This document shows positions 36,731-45,481 of a DNA stretch of 64,000 bases, one piece after another. The notes under the pieces were generated by a model. It ran no database searches. It was not told the origin of the DNA and was given only the letters and a program-made list of their open reading frames with translations. Location: contig NC_016622.1 in assembly GCF_000283655.1 (NCBI RefSeq), forward strand, positions 124,001 to 188,000, given 5' to 3'. Both the position numbers and the translations under genes were made by a program. Source of the stretch: Azospirillum lipoferum 4B. Lineage in GTDB: Bacteria > Pseudomonadota > Alphaproteobacteria > Azospirillales > Azospirillaceae. The stretch's first letter is position 1. Each line of letters starts with the position of its first letter.

Positions 36731-37669
36731 TCAGCGCGGTTCCAGGCCGTGAGGCGGCAGCAGGCCCAGCGTGTCGACCAGTTCGGTCATGTGGCGGGCC
36801 AGCACGTCGAGATAGGGCAGGCGGGTCAGGGCCGCTTCGTCCATGTAGAGGTCGCGGGCGATCTCGATCTGCAGGGCGTGGATGCCCTGGCGCGGCCGGC
36901 CGTAATGGCGGGTGGTGTAGCCGCCGGCATAGGGATTGTTGCGGCTGACGGCGTAGCCGAGCCCGCGCAGGAACTCCTCCGCCGCGTCGATCACCGCAGG
37001 CGCGCAGGCGTTGCCGTAACAGTCGCCCAGCACGATCTCGGGAAGGTTGCCGCCGCGCCCGCCGCCTTTCCCGGTGGTGGCGGTGCTGGCCGCCGACGGC
37101 ATCGAATGGCAATCGATCAGCAGGGCATGGCCGAAGGCGTCGCGGGTGTCGTCCACCAGCCGGCGCAGGGCATTGTGGTAGGGGGTGTAGCAGCGGCTGA
37201 CGCGGTCCAGCGCCTCGGCGAAGCGCAGCTTGCCGCGGTAGATGTCCTCGCCGTTGGCGACCACGCGAGCGATGGTGCCCAGCCCGGCCGCCACCCGGGG
37301 CGAGCGGGTGTTGACATAGGCCGGTAGCGGATCGGCGAACATCTCCGGGTCCAGCTCGTAGGCTTCGCGGTTGACGTCCAGATAGGCGCGCGGGAACAGG
37401 GCGCGGATCAGCGGCACGCCGAAGCCGGGGGCGAAGGCGAAGATCTCGTCGACGAAACAGTCCTCGGATTTGCGCAGCGCGCGGGCATCCAGCCGGGACG
37501 AGGCGAGGAACTCGGCCGAGTAGGCGTTCCCGCTGTGCGGCGACGCCAGGACGAGCGGCAGCCTCTGGCTCTGCGGGGCCAGAATCTCGAAGGCCGGGGC
37601 GGCCGGGGCCGAAATGGCCGGACCGGCGCCGGCACCGGCGTCGCGCTGCGCGTCGAAGGAGGCGTCCAT
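36731..37669 (-). CDS. N-formylglutamate amidohydrolase family protein
   Basis: A 312-residue metal-dependent hydrolase of the N-formylglutamate amidohydrolase (HutG-like) family. In histidine degradation it would release formate and glutamate, but no other hut genes are in the window, so the substrate may differ. Conserved blocks: LPLVLASPHSGNAYSAEFLA (about 37-56, with the first metal histidine), KSEDCFVDEIFAFAPGFGVPL, YLDVNREAYELDPEMF, HALLIDCHSMPS and IHALQIEIARDLYMDE. An Ala/Pro-rich leader of about 25 residues precedes the domain. Start 37669 (MDASFDAQRDAG). It is a lone minus-strand gene between the small-RNA candidate and tRNA-Val. Confidence 0.9.
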   Translation of the reverse strand: MDASFDAQRDAGAGAGPAISAPAAPAFEILAPQSQRLPLVLASPHSGNAYSAEFLASSRLDARALRKSEDCFVDEIFAFAPGFGVPLIRALFPRAYLDVNREAYELDPEMFADPLPAYVNTRSPRVAAGLGTIARVVANGEDIYRGKLRFAEALDRVSRCYTPYHNALRRLVDDTRDAFGHALLIDCHSMPSAASTATTGKGGGRGGNLPEIVLGDCYGNACAPAVIDAAEEFLRGLGYAVSRNNPYAGGYTTRHYGRPRQGIHALQIEIARDLYMDEAALTRLPYLDVLARHMTELVDTLGLLPPHGLEPR

Positions 37670-37767
37670 GGTTCAATGATGTAATGGACACCGGGGCCTT
37701 TTGTCACGGGAACCCCCGCCGCCCTGCCGCCGTCCGACAAAAAAAGCGCAAGGGATGATGAAAGGGC

Positions 37768-37796
37768 TTGCGCGCCCGCGTCGAGGTCGGTATACA
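37768..37796 (+). promoter_or_regulatory. Promoter of tRNA-Val
   Basis: TTGCGC (37768-37773) and TATACA (37791-37796) with 17-bp spacing fit a sigma-70 promoter. The predicted start near 37803 gives a leader of about 48 nt before the tRNA. Confidence 0.6.
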
Positions 37797-37850
37797 CCCG
37801 CCCACGCCGGACGGAACGACGCCACGCGCTTCTCCGCCGGTCGCTACAGT

Positions 37851-37925
37851 GGGCGGTTAGCTCAGCGGGAGAGCACTACGTTGACATCGTAGGGGTCACT
37901 GGTTCAATCCCAGTACCGCCCACCA
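37851..37925 (+). tRNA. tRNA-Val (anticodon GAC)
   Basis: A complete cloverleaf: acceptor GGGCGGT pairs with ACCGCCC, D-arm GCTC-AGCGGGA-GAGC, anticodon arm CTACG-TTGACAT-CGTAG with anticodon GAC, and T-arm with GTTCAATCC. The terminal CCA is encoded. It reads valine GUC/GUU codons. Confidence 0.97.
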
Positions 37926-37929
37926 TTCT

Positions 37930-37969
37930 GAAGGCCGCGAACCGGAACGGGTTCGCGGCCTTCGCCGTT
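37930..37969 (+). terminator. Terminator of tRNA-Val
   Basis: A perfect 14-bp stem, GAAGGCCGCGAACC/GGTTCGCGGCCTTC, with a 6-nt loop is followed by GCCGTTTT, starting four bases after the tRNA CCA. Confidence 0.85.
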
Positions 37970-37988
37970 TTGGGGGTTTGAATACCCC

Positions 37989-38639
37989 TTAGCGTCGTGC
38001 GAGAGCCTTCAAGAGGGTTTGCGCGCTGACGTGGAAGCGGTCGATGCGAGCGGCGAGTGCCGCCCGGTTGCCCAACTCGATCAGATCGATCGTTTCCCCA
38101 TAGATCAGGACGTCGGTGCTCTCGTCCTTGTACGCCGTGCCTTCGGCTTTCCAATGTCCGACCTCGACGACAACGTCCCGGTGCCAGTTGAAATTTTCAT
38201 CCCGCTTCCTGCTGTTCTGCAGGATGTACAGGCGCAATTCACTTCGGCAGTCCTCCGGCGGCTGGAAGCGGTCTGGTTTGGGTTCCCACTTGTCGCCGCA
38301 CCGGTCGGCCTCCTGCTCGAGGCCGGTGTCCGACACCACATCGATGTAGAGAAGGCGGCTGCCGCGCTGTGCGCGATCCTCTCCCTGCTCCGCCTCGAAG
38401 CCGATCATGCTGAATGGCAGGGCATCCCACATCCACCGACGCGGATCCTCAATCTTTTGGTCCGGCGTATCGAACTGATATTCGATCAAGCTTGGCATGA
38501 AGCCGAGCTGTTCGCGGATTTCCGCCACGATGTGCAGGATCCGCTTTTGATATCCCCAGAGCAGCCGGTACGCCCGGCGGACGTCTGCAAGCGCCGCCGC
38601 CAAGTCATTGCAGTTAGCCTCGGTCATGGAATGATCCAT
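37989..38639 (-). CDS. Hypothetical protein, partner of PD-(D/E)XK gene
   Basis: A 216-residue soluble protein I do not recognise. It begins with a helical stretch (LAAALADVRRAYRLLWGYQKRILHIVAEI), then a mixed domain with RWMWDALPFSMIGFE, RLLYIDVVSDTGLE and RSELRLYILQN. Near the C-terminus is DVVVEVGHWKAEGTAYKDESTDV, with alternating strands. No signal peptide, membrane segment or catalytic motif is evident. Its start region overlaps the end of the upstream nuclease-like gene by 26 bp (or 14 bp if ATG 38627 is used), so the pair is translationally coupled. Composition is visibly less GC-rich than the flanking housekeeping genes. The pair lies between two tRNA genes, a common site for acquired cassettes. 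Confidence 0.7.
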   Translation of the reverse strand: MDHSMTEANCNDLAAALADVRRAYRLLWGYQKRILHIVAEIREQLGFMPSLIEYQFDTPDQKIEDPRRWMWDALPFSMIGFEAEQGEDRAQRGSRLLYIDVVSDTGLEQEADRCGDKWEPKPDRFQPPEDCRSELRLYILQNSRKRDENFNWHRDVVVEVGHWKAEGTAYKDESTDVLIYGETIDLIELGNRAALAARIDRFHVSAQTLLKALARR

Positions 38640-39441
38640 CTCGAAAGAAATTTGAACAGGTGCGCATTTCGCCTTTGAAGCCGAGAGGCGGAAGGTCCGG
38701 CCGGCGGAAATGGTCGGTGGCCAGCGGGTTGTTCAAAATCGACCAGGGTACTTTCTGCATGTCGTCCAGCCAGCAGGGAGCCGTCAGCCTTACGCCATGC
38801 CTTACAAGCCCGCTGCCGATGTCCTCCAGCAGCCTGTTCTGTTCTGGCCGGTCATGTGACAGCGCCTTCCGGGTCATGAGATACAAGTCCCGCCACGACA
38901 CGTATCCAAGATGGAAACTCTCCGGCCGGTCGTCGAACTCACCGTGGGAAAGAGCGGCAAGCCGGTTCAGCGCTTTGCGCTTCAATACTCTCAACTCGCG
39001 CTCTGGGTTGCGCAATCCTGACACGGCCAAGATGGATATGGGCCGCCCATCGGTGAACTTATGAAAGGCCGTCCACCATTCGTCGGCAAGTTGGTCGCCA
39101 TACTGGCTCAGCGTCCCGTCATGCCGCTTGGCCTCGATCATCAGAATCCGGTCGTCGAACTCAATGATCAGGTCGGGTTCTGTCGATCTTCGGGTGACTG
39201 CGGAAGCGATGGTCTTGGGCCACGTCCAGAGCGGCCAGAAGGTGACGGGCCCGACAGATGTCGGAAGGCCGGACGGAGGGCGCAGAGGCCAGAGCGACGG
39301 ATCGAAGAGGATCGCGATCAGCCGATCATCCGGGAGATAGGCCAGCCGTTCGAAGATCGTCGACGTTAAACTGTCTTCAGAGAGCTTTGCGTTTCCGTCC
39401 GCATCGTAACGGAGTTTTCCATGCAATTTTGCGTGCAGCAT
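38614..39441 (-). CDS. Predicted PD-(D/E)XK nuclease-like protein
   Basis: A 275-residue protein with a visible PD-(D/E)XK signature: TEPDLIIEFDDRILMIEAKRHDG (about residues 88-110), i.e. PD, an 11-residue strand-turn, then E-A-K, followed by a Gln-containing helix (LSQYGDQLADEWWTAF) as in QxxxY-type nucleases. The N-terminus has the block KLSEDSLTSTIFERLAYLPDD, seen in restriction- or defence-like nucleases of unknown class. No signal or membrane segment. The ATG at 39441 is used; a GTG at 39453 is an alternative, and neither has a strong ribosome site. The next gene overlaps its end. A DNA-degrading, possibly anti-phage role is inference from motif and context. Confidence 0.7.
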   Translation of the reverse strand: MLHAKLHGKLRYDADGNAKLSEDSLTSTIFERLAYLPDDRLIAILFDPSLWPLRPPSGLPTSVGPVTFWPLWTWPKTIASAVTRRSTEPDLIIEFDDRILMIEAKRHDGTLSQYGDQLADEWWTAFHKFTDGRPISILAVSGLRNPERELRVLKRKALNRLAALSHGEFDDRPESFHLGYVSWRDLYLMTRKALSHDRPEQNRLLEDIGSGLVRHGVRLTAPCWLDDMQKVPWSILNNPLATDHFRRPDLPPLGFKGEMRTCSNFFRDGSFHDRG

Positions 39442-39589
39442 ACGAATGCCCACATTCCGAATTCAATCTCACCCTAAAGTAGATACAATATCCATGAAAG
39501 TCAATTTTTCGCAGGGGTGTGCTCATACTGCTTCTTGTTATGCGGGAGCAGTTATGCAATTCCAAGCTAACGCACGCGTGGAAAACAAA

Positions 39590-39615
39590 AGGCTCGGCAG
39601 TCGCCTGCCGAGCCT
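39590..39615 (-). terminator. Terminator of tRNA-Ala
   Basis: On the minus strand AGGCTCGGCAG pairs with CTGCCGAGCCT around a GCGA loop, followed by TTTGTTTT. It starts six bases after the tRNA-Ala CCA end. The AT-rich stretch 39454-39589 beyond it likely holds the promoter of the nuclease cassette, although I see no clear -35/-10 pair. Confidence 0.85.
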
Positions 39616-39621
39616 TTGATT

Positions 39622-39697
<76 letters not shown>

Positions 39698-39743
39698 TTA
39701 ACTCTGGGGGCCGGTCGTTTCCGTCCGGCCTTGGTGGAGCGGG

Positions 39744-39771
39744 ATAATAGTCAGGCGGCGGAGTGATGCAA
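39744..39771 (-). promoter_or_regulatory. Promoter of tRNA-Ala
   Basis: On the minus strand TTGCAT (39771-39766) and TATTAT (39749-39744) are separated by 16 bp, upstream of tRNA-Ala by about 40 nt of leader. This suggests the tRNA has its own promoter and does not depend on the upstream TIGR02300 gene. Confidence 0.55.
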
Positions 39772-39857
39772 GCGGAAAATCGACCGTTCCGCGCTTTTTT
39801 TCACCGGCATCCCCGCCGCTTCCGACCACGCTCCCGTCCCGCCGGGAAGGGCGCCGG

Positions 39858-40250
39858 TCAGCGCTCCTCCTCGTCCTCGCCCTCGACGTCGACGACCTCG
39901 TCCATGTCGTCCTCGCCCAGTTCGGACGTGTCCTCGATCAGGACGTCGTCCTCATCGTCGGCGGTGTCGTCGGCCTCCTCGATGCCCTCGACGGACATGT
40001 CGTCCTCGACATCCTCCAGCTCCGGAGTCTCGCTCTCCTCGGCCTCGCTCTCGGTATCCTCGTCCACAACCGCCGCCACCTTCTTGGTGTCGTCGGCCGG
40101 GGCCGGGCGGGCCTTGCGCGACTTCAGCAGGGCCTCGGGATCGAATTGCGCACCGCAGCTCGGGCAGACCGGCGGGTCCTTGCGCATGTCGTAGTAGCGA
40201 GCGCCACAGCTCGGGCAGATGCGCTTGACGCCCCATTCGGGTTTGGCCAC
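39858..40250 (-). CDS. TIGR02300 family protein (zinc ribbon, acidic tail)
   Basis: A 130-residue alphaproteobacterial protein of unknown function. The N-terminus VAKPEWGVKRICPSCGARYY and then PPVCPSCGAQFDPEALLK form two CxxC pairs, a zinc ribbon. Beyond residue 60 the chain is strongly acidic (long Asp/Glu runs such as ESEAEESETPELEDVEDD), typical of this 'FYDLN acid' family. The start is a GTG at 40250, fixed by an excellent GGAGG site eight bases upstream and by the family N-terminus. The gene's position beside aroA-cmk-rpsA is conserved in alphaproteobacteria. It may bind nucleic acid or a basic protein, but nothing is proven. Confidence 0.93.
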   Translation of the reverse strand: MAKPEWGVKRICPSCGARYYDMRKDPPVCPSCGAQFDPEALLKSRKARPAPADDTKKVAAVVDEDTESEAEESETPELEDVEDDMSVEGIEEADDTADDEDDVLIEDTSELGEDDMDEVVDVEGEDEEER

Positions 40251-40444
40251 GCCAGTGTCCTCCGTCACATAAATCAGGGGGGTTCTCAAGAGGCGCCCTT
40301 TGCCACGGCCAGAGGCGCTTGTCAAAAAAAAGATGCCGGATCGGCGGCGCGGCCGGTTGCCGCCGGTGCGCAGGCGCCGCGGAAAAGGGGTATCCCGCCC
40401 GGACAGGGGTTGCCTTTACAGGGCGTTAACCATAACTGGCTAGA

Positions 40445-40522
40445 ACGGACCTGCACATTGTGCAACTCCTCCATTTGGTTTCCTCCTTGAACTCGGGGCC
40501 GCCGTTGCGCGGCCTCTTTTCT
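40445..40522 (+). ncRNA. Candidate trans-acting sRNA 2 (suhB/alpha-r8-like)
   Basis: A plus-strand transcript of about 80 nt is predicted between TIGR02300 and aroA. TTGCCT (40410-40415), 17 bp, then TAACTG could be its promoter; TTAACCAT at 40426-40433 inside the spacer resembles a CtrA half-site. The RNA has a small 5' hairpin (TGCACATTGTGCA, 40452-40464), a CU-rich unpaired stretch with ACTCCTCC and GTTTCCTCCTT (40478-40488), and a terminator (GGCCGC-cgttgc-GCGGCC then TCTTTTCTTTT). It shares GTTTCCTCC, spacing and the GGCCGC terminator stem with the candidate at 36509. The minus strand of the same stretch gives a 50-codon reading frame, judged spurious. Confidence 0.5.
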
Positions 40523-40645
40523 TTTGTGCCCGGCCGGTATCGGGAGGGGAGGAGGATGGAGTCCGGCCCTCTCGCATCGGGACGGGGGCTGTGATAGGAA
40601 CGGCGGCCATAACCGCTTTCCGTTCCGATCCGAAGGACCCGTCCC

Positions 40646-42022
40646 ATGACGCAGGCCCCCGCCACGCAGGCCCCCATCACGCAGGTGAAGCCGCTGCGCT
40701 CCGCCGCCACCGGCGCGATCCAGGGCAGCATCCGCGTGCCCGGCGACAAGTCGATCTCGCACCGGTCGCTGATGCTGGGCGCCATCGCCGTGGGCGAGAC
40801 GGTGATCCATGGCCTGCTCGAAGGGGAGGACGTCCTGCACACCGCCGCCGCCATGCGCCTGCTGGGCGCCCAGGCGGAGCGCGATGCCGCGGGCGTCTGG
40901 CGCGTGCGCGGCGTCGGGCTGGGCGCGCTGCAGGAGCCGGCGCAGGTGCTGGACATGGGCAACAGCGGCACCGCCGCCCGCCTGCTGATGGGGCTGGTCG
41001 CCGGCCATCCGATCACCTGCGTCTTCACCGGCGACGCCTCGCTGAACAAGCGGCCGATGGCCCGCGTCACCAAGCCGCTGGAGGAGATGGGCGCCCGCTT
41101 CGTCGGCCGCTCCGGCGGGCGGTTGCCGCTGACCGTGGTCGGCAGCGGCGATCTGGTCCCGATCTCCTACCGGCTGCCGGTGGCCTCGGCCCAGGTGAAG
41201 TCGGCGATCCTGCTGGCCGGGCTCAACACCGCCGGCGCCACCACGGTGATCGAGGCGGAGCCGACGCGCGACCACACCGAACTGATGCTGCGCCATTTCG
41301 GCGCCACCGTGACGACCGAGCGGCTGGCGGACGGCGCGCTGGCCGTCACCGTCACCGGCCAGCCGGAACTGACCGGCCGGACCATCCATGTGCCGGCCGA
41401 TCCCAGCAGCGCCGCCTTCCCGGCGGTCGCCGCCCTGCTGCGGCCGGGCTCGGAGCTGCTGCTGAACGACGTCGGCATGAATCCGCGCCGCACCGGCCTG
41501 TACGACACGCTGGTCGAGATGGGCGCCGATATCGCCTTCGAGAACCGCCGCGACCAGGCGGGGGAGCCGGTGGCCGACCTGCGGGTTCGCCACAGCGCGC
41601 TGAAGGGCGTGGTGGTGCCGGCCGACCGCGCGCCGAGCATGATCGACGAATATCCGGTGCTGGCCGCCGCCGCCGCCTGTGCCGAGGGCACCACGGTGAT
41701 GCTGGGCCTGAAGGAATTGCGGGTGAAGGAGAGCGACCGCCTCGCCATGGTGGCCGAAGGGCTGGCCCGCTGCGGCGTGTCGGTGGAGGTCGGCGCCGAC
41801 GACAGCCTGACGGTTCACGGGACTGGTGGAACGGGCAAGGGGCCGAAGGGCGGCGCCACCGTCCTCACCGCCATGGACCACCGCATCGCCATGAGCTTCC
41901 TGGTGCTGGGCATGGCGACGGAGGAACCGGTGTCGGTCGACGACGGCGCCTTCATCGACACCAGCTTCCCCGGCTTCGTCGGGCTGATGAACGGGCTGGG
42001 CGCGAAGATCGGCGAGGCGTGA
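40646..42022 (+). CDS. aroA: 3-phosphoshikimate 1-carboxyvinyltransferase (EPSP synthase)
   Basis: A 458-residue EPSP synthase that transfers the enolpyruvyl group of PEP to shikimate-3-phosphate in aromatic amino-acid synthesis. Motifs: [20 protein letters not shown] (PEP and shikimate site, with catalytic Lys), [30 protein letters not shown], and the C-terminal [16 protein letters not shown] and [21 protein letters not shown], the segment defining the class I/II distinction, is present. A Gln/Ala/Thr-rich leader of about 15 residues precedes the domain. The cmk start follows four bases after the stop, so the two are co-transcribed. Confidence 0.98.
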   Translation: MTQAPATQAPITQVKPLRSAATGAIQGSIRVPGDKSISHRSLMLGAIAVGETVIHGLLEGEDVLHTAAAMRLLGAQAERDAAGVWRVRGVGLGALQEPAQVLDMGNSGTAARLLMGLVAGHPITCVFTGDASLNKRPMARVTKPLEEMGARFVGRSGGRLPLTVVGSGDLVPISYRLPVASAQVKSAILLAGLNTAGATTVIEAEPTRDHTELMLRHFGATVTTERLADGALAVTVTGQPELTGRTIHVPADPSSAAFPAVAALLRPGSELLLNDVGMNPRRTGLYDTLVEMGADIAFENRRDQAGEPVADLRVRHSALKGVVVPADRAPSMIDEYPVLAAAAACAEGTTVMLGLKELRVKESDRLAMVAEGLARCGVSVEVGADDSLTVHGTGGTGKGPKGGATVLTAMDHRIAMSFLVLGMATEEPVSVDDGAFIDTSFPGFVGLMNGLGAKIGEA

Positions 42023-42026
42023 GGCG

Positions 42027-42725
42027 ATGACGCAGCCGCTATCCAACCAGGAGACCCCGGCCAAGGCGGTCGTCGTCGCCATCGACGGCCCGGCCGCCAG
42101 CGGCAAGGGCACCCTGTCGCAGCGCATCGCCGACGCCTTCGGCTTCGCCCATCTCGACACCGGCGTGCTGTACCGCGCGGTCGGCGTGTCGGTCCTCAGG
42201 GCCGGCGGCGATCCGGCCGACAATGCCGCGGCGGCGCGGGCGGCCTATGAGCTGCACCCGGAACACCCCATCCTGCAGGAGGTGGCGCTGCGCACCGACG
42301 AGGCGGCGCAGGCGGCCAGCAAGGTGGCGGCGGTGCCGGAGGTGCGGGCGGCGCTGCTCGACTTCCAGCGGCGCTTCGCGTCCCATCCGCCGGGCGGCGC
42401 GCCGGGGGCGGTCCTGGACGGGCGCGACATCGGCACCGTGGTCTGCCCCGATGCCCAGGCCAAACTGTTCGTTACCGCTTCGGTGGAGGTCAGGGCCGAA
42501 CGGCGACTCAGGGAGTTGCAGAGACGGGGGATTCCGGCTATACCCTCCGATGTCCTGGAGGACATGAAGGCTCGTGATGCGCGTGACAGCCAGAGAGCGG
42601 TAGCCCCGCTCCGTCCGGCTGTCGACGCTTTTGTGCTTGATACCTCCGCTCTCGATGCCGATCAGGTGTTCTCGATGGCGGTCGCTCACATCGGCTCGAA
42701 GACCGGTCTGAAGCCAGCGGCGTGA
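42027..42725 (+). CDS. cmk: (d)CMP kinase
   Basis: A 232-residue cytidylate kinase phosphorylating CMP/dCMP. The P-loop is [19 protein letters not shown] (about 17-35). [11 protein letters not shown] marks the NMP-binding region, [23 protein letters not shown] the conserved core, and [17 protein letters not shown] the lid segment. An N-terminal leader of 15 residues is longer than in E. coli Cmk. aroA ends four bases upstream. rpsA follows after a 175-bp gap containing a good ribosome site, so part of rpsA transcription may start independently. Confidence 0.97.
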   Translation: MTQPLSNQETPAKAVVVAIDGPAASGKGTLSQRIADAFGFAHLDTGVLYRAVGVSVLRAGGDPADNAAAARAAYELHPEHPILQEVALRTDEAAQAASKVAAVPEVRAALLDFQRRFASHPPGGAPGAVLDGRDIGTVVCPDAQAKLFVTASVEVRAERRLRELQRRGIPAIPSDVLEDMKARDARDSQRAVAPLRPAVDAFVLDTSALDADQVFSMAVAHIGSKTGLKPAA

Positions 42726-42900
42726 CGCCGCGGTTCCGGCGGTCGGAAGCGGCGCGGGCGGGTCGGACGCCCTCCATGGAAAACCATCAACCAAGTCGCC
42801 GGGCGTGGTGCCCGGCGCGGCGGTTCGGTCGAGGTCCCACCCGTTTTGCCGCGGGAGGGACCGGAACGGGGCCGCTTTCGCGCCACCTTTAGGAGTTTCA

Positions 42901-44607
42901 ATGGCACAGTCACTGGCCCGCACGGTCGAAAAGGAAAGCTTCGCGTCTCTGCTTGAAGAGTCGCTGGGCGCGGCCGAGTCGCTCGAAGGTACGGTCGTCA
43001 AGGGACGCGTCGTCGCCGTCGAGAACGACATGGTCACCATCGACGTCGGTCTGAAGTCGGAAGGCCGCGTCGCGCTGAAGGAATTCGCCGTTGCCGGCCA
43101 GCCGCCCGAGCTGAAGGCGGGCGACACCGTCGAGGTCTATCTCGAGCGGATGGAAGACAAGAACGGCGAAGCGATGCTGAGCCGTGAGAAGGCGAAGCGC
43201 GAAGAGGCCTGGGCCCTGCTGGAGAAGTCGTTCAACGACCAGACCCGCGTCACCGGCGTCATCTTCGGCCGCGTCAAGGGCGGCTTCACCGTCGACCTGT
43301 CGGGCGCCGTCGCCTTCCTGCCCGGTTCGCAGGTCGACATCCGTCCGGTCCGCGACATCTCCCCGCTGCTGGGCACCCCGCAGCCGTTCCAGATCCTGAA
43401 GATGGACCGCTCGCGCGGCAACATCGTCGTGTCGCGCCGCGCCGTGCTCGAAGAGAGCCGCGCCGAGGCCCGTTCGGAGCTGGTGGCCAACCTCAAGGAA
43501 GGCCAGATCCTCCAGGGCGTCGTCAAGAACATCACCGACTACGGTGCGTTCGTCGACCTGGGCGGCGTCGATGGCCTGCTGCACGTCACCGACATCGCGT
43601 GGCGCCGCATCAACCATCCGTCGGAAGCCCTGCAGATCGGTCAGACCGTCACCGTCCAGGTCATCCGCTTCAACCCGGAAACCCAGCGCATCAGCCTCGG
43701 CATGAAGCAGCTGGAAGCCGATCCGTGGGAAGGCGTCGAAGCCAAGTACCCGGTCAGCGCCAAGTTCAAGGGCCGCGTCACCAACATCACCGACTACGGC
43801 GCCTTCGTGGAGCTGGAGCCGGGGATCGAGGGCCTGGTCCACGTCTCGGAAATGTCCTGGACCAAGAAGAACGTCCATCCGGGCAAGATCGTGTCGACTT
43901 CGCAGGAAGTCGAGGTCATGGTCCTGGACGTCGATCCGCAGAAGCGCCGCATCAGCCTCGGCCTGAAGCAGTGCCTGGACAACCCGTGGGAGACCTTCAC
44001 CGACAAGTTCGGTCCGGGCACCGAGCTGGAAGGCGAAGTCAAGAACATCACCGAATTCGGTCTGTTCGTCGGCCTGCCGGGCGACATCGACGGCATGGTC
44101 CACATGTCCGATCTCGACTGGAACAAGTCGGGTGAAGAGGCGATCGCCGAGTACAAGAAGGGCGACCGCGTCAAGGTCAAGGTTCTCGACGTCGACGTCG
44201 AGAAGGAGCGCATCAGCCTGGGCATCAAGCAGCTGGCGAACGACCCGTTCGAGGCTGCCACCGCCGGTCTGAAGAAGAACGAGGTCGTGACCTGCACCGT
44301 GACGCAGGTGACGGACGGCGGCATCGAAGTGGCCGTCGGCGAGGGCTACACCGGCTTCATCCGCAAGTCGGACCTGTCCCGCGAGCGTTCCGAACAGCGC
44401 CCGGACCGTTTCGCCGTCGGCGAGAAGGTCGACGCCAAGGTCACCCAGATCGACCGCGCTTCCCGCCGCATCTCGCTGTCCATCAAGGCCCGCGAGATGG
44501 AGGAAGAGAAGCAGGCGATGGCTGAGTTCGGTTCGTCCGACTCGGGCGCCTCGCTGGGCGACATCCTGGGCGCCGCTCTGAAGCGCAAGCAGCAGAACGA
44601 CGAGTGA
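42901..44607 (+). CDS. rpsA: 30S ribosomal protein S1
   Basis: A 568-residue S1 with six OB-fold S1 repeats, the full complement. Domain 1 begins GTVVKGRVVAVENDMVTIDVG; domains 3 and 4 are signalled by VVKNITDYGAFVDLGGVDGLLHVTD and RVTNITDYGAFVELEPGIEGLVHVSE; domain 5 starts VKNITEFGLFVGLPG; domain 6 is VTQVTDGGIEVAVGEGYTGFI. S1 binds mRNA leaders on the 30S subunit. Start ATG 42901 (MAQSLARTVEKE) has AGGAG six bases upstream. It is downstream of cmk, as in most proteobacteria. A terminator follows at 44678. Confidence 0.98.
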   Translation: MAQSLARTVEKESFASLLEESLGAAESLEGTVVKGRVVAVENDMVTIDVGLKSEGRVALKEFAVAGQPPELKAGDTVEVYLERMEDKNGEAMLSREKAKREEAWALLEKSFNDQTRVTGVIFGRVKGGFTVDLSGAVAFLPGSQVDIRPVRDISPLLGTPQPFQILKMDRSRGNIVVSRRAVLEESRAEARSELVANLKEGQILQGVVKNITDYGAFVDLGGVDGLLHVTDIAWRRINHPSEALQIGQTVTVQVIRFNPETQRISLGMKQLEADPWEGVEAKYPVSAKFKGRVTNITDYGAFVELEPGIEGLVHVSEMSWTKKNVHPGKIVSTSQEVEVMVLDVDPQKRRISLGLKQCLDNPWETFTDKFGPGTELEGEVKNITEFGLFVGLPGDIDGMVHMSDLDWNKSGEEAIAEYKKGDRVKVKVLDVDVEKERISLGIKQLANDPFEAATAGLKKNEVVTCTVTQVTDGGIEVAVGEGYTGFIRKSDLSRERSEQRPDRFAVGEKVDAKVTQIDRASRRISLSIKAREMEEEKQAMAEFGSSDSGASLGDILGAALKRKQQNDE

Positions 44608-44677
44608 TCGCCTGAGGCCGTTCTCTCCGGCGGCAACGCCGGGGAGGGGGCTCGCGATCTCCCGGAAGGGTAAGGAA

Positions 44678-44710
44678 AAGGCCGCGTCCCGGTTGGGGCG
44701 CGGCCTTTTT
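44678..44710 (+). terminator. Terminator of rpsA
   Basis: AAGGCCGCG pairs with CGCGGCCTT, with CCC/GGG extending the stem, followed by TTTTTC. It lies 71 bp after the rpsA stop. Confidence 0.85.
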
Positions 44711-44749
44711 CGTTGTGGGCGGCCGATGGACGGTTAGGTGCTGCGGTGT

Positions 44750-44965
44750 CGGGCAAGATCGACACGGATTTCACGGATTTATGCACGGATTTCACGGATT
44801 CTTTGTCTTGGTGAACGGGCCTCTCGTCGACCGGAGAATGTGATGCAAGCCCTGTTTCTGTTGAGCGACGGAGCGGCTTTTCATCCCGCAACTGCTTTGC
44901 GATGCCACATCCGTGTAATCCGTGTAATCCGTGTCTAAATCCGTGACATCCGTGTCAAATCTTGT
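44750..44965. repeat. CACGGATT repeat arms in inverted orientation
   Basis: Left arm (about 44755-44803) repeats the unit CACGGATT(T/A)(CA) four times with a leading GCAAGATCGA. Right arm (about 44909-44962) is the reverse complement type (ATCCGTGTAATCCGTG units) ending TCAAATCTTG. The arms face each other across about 100 bp. This rpsA-distal gap is otherwise empty. The unit resembles a sequence seen between genes in many unrelated bacteria. Confidence 0.75.
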
Positions 44966-45013
44966 CCCCGTGAACTTGAGCTTCCGAAAAGGCAAGCGCC
45001 CACCGCCCACCGC

Positions 45014-45481
45014 TCACCGCCGCGGCTCCGGGCTGCGGGTCAGGGAGGTGATGCTGTCGTCGTAGCGGAATTCGGGCATGTCGCGGACGCTGGCGGCGGT
45101 GACGTCGCGCAGCTGGATCGCCTCGGTCCCGCTACGGATGTCGGCCAGTGTCAGGTCGGCGGCGATATCCTTGCCACCGAAGCCCAGGATGCCGCCGGAG
45201 TGGATGACGATGTATTGGGCCTCGCCCTTGTCGTCGAGGATCACGTCGGTGACGGTGCCGATCTTCGACCCGTCCGCCCCCACGACGTTGCGGTTCATCA
45301 GCTGGTCGACGCTGGGACCGGTCTTGCGCTCCACCGCGGCACCGACGACCGGAGTCGAGCCCTCGATGATCATGGTCTGCGCGGCAGCCGGCGGCGGAGT
45401 CGCCGTCCCGGCCAGCAGCGTCAGGGCAGATAGCGTCAGCGCGGTCCGCCCCCACCACATCTTGTGCGTGATCTTCAGCAT
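45014..45481 (-). CDS. PRC-barrel domain protein, exported
   Basis: A 155-residue protein with a signal peptide (about 1-35; TALTLSALTLLAGTATPPPAAAQ), then a PRC-barrel (about 52-120) with LMNRNVVGADGSKIGTVTDVILDDKGEAQYIVI and GGILGFGGKDIAADL. PRC-barrels occur in RimM and photosynthetic reaction centres; exported ones are common in Azospirillum-like genomes and are often stress-related, but their role is unknown. Start 45481 (MLKITHKMWWGR). It stands alone between the repeat element and a 754-bp gap before nrdJ. Confidence 0.87.
   Translation of the reverse strand: MLKITHKMWWGRTALTLSALTLLAGTATPPPAAAQTMIIEGSTPVVGAAVERKTGPSVDQLMNRNVVGADGSKIGTVTDVILDDKGEAQYIVIHSGGILGFGGKDIAADLTLADIRSGTEAIQLRDVTAASVRDMPEFRYDDSITSLTRSPEPRR

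Noticed and set aside
37926-39621. Integration of the nuclease cassette by a tRNA-specific integrase
   Set aside because: No duplicate of the tRNA-Val or tRNA-Ala 3' end and no integrase gene were found, so site-specific integration is not supported.
40322-40474. A 50-codon minus-strand frame (MEELHNVQVRSSQ...) with an apparently perfect AAGGAGG ribosome site upstream of TIGR02300
   Set aside because: The ribosome site is simply the complement of the GTTTCCTCCTT motif of the plus-strand sRNA candidate, and the peptide has no recognisable features; a real gene cannot be excluded without expression data.
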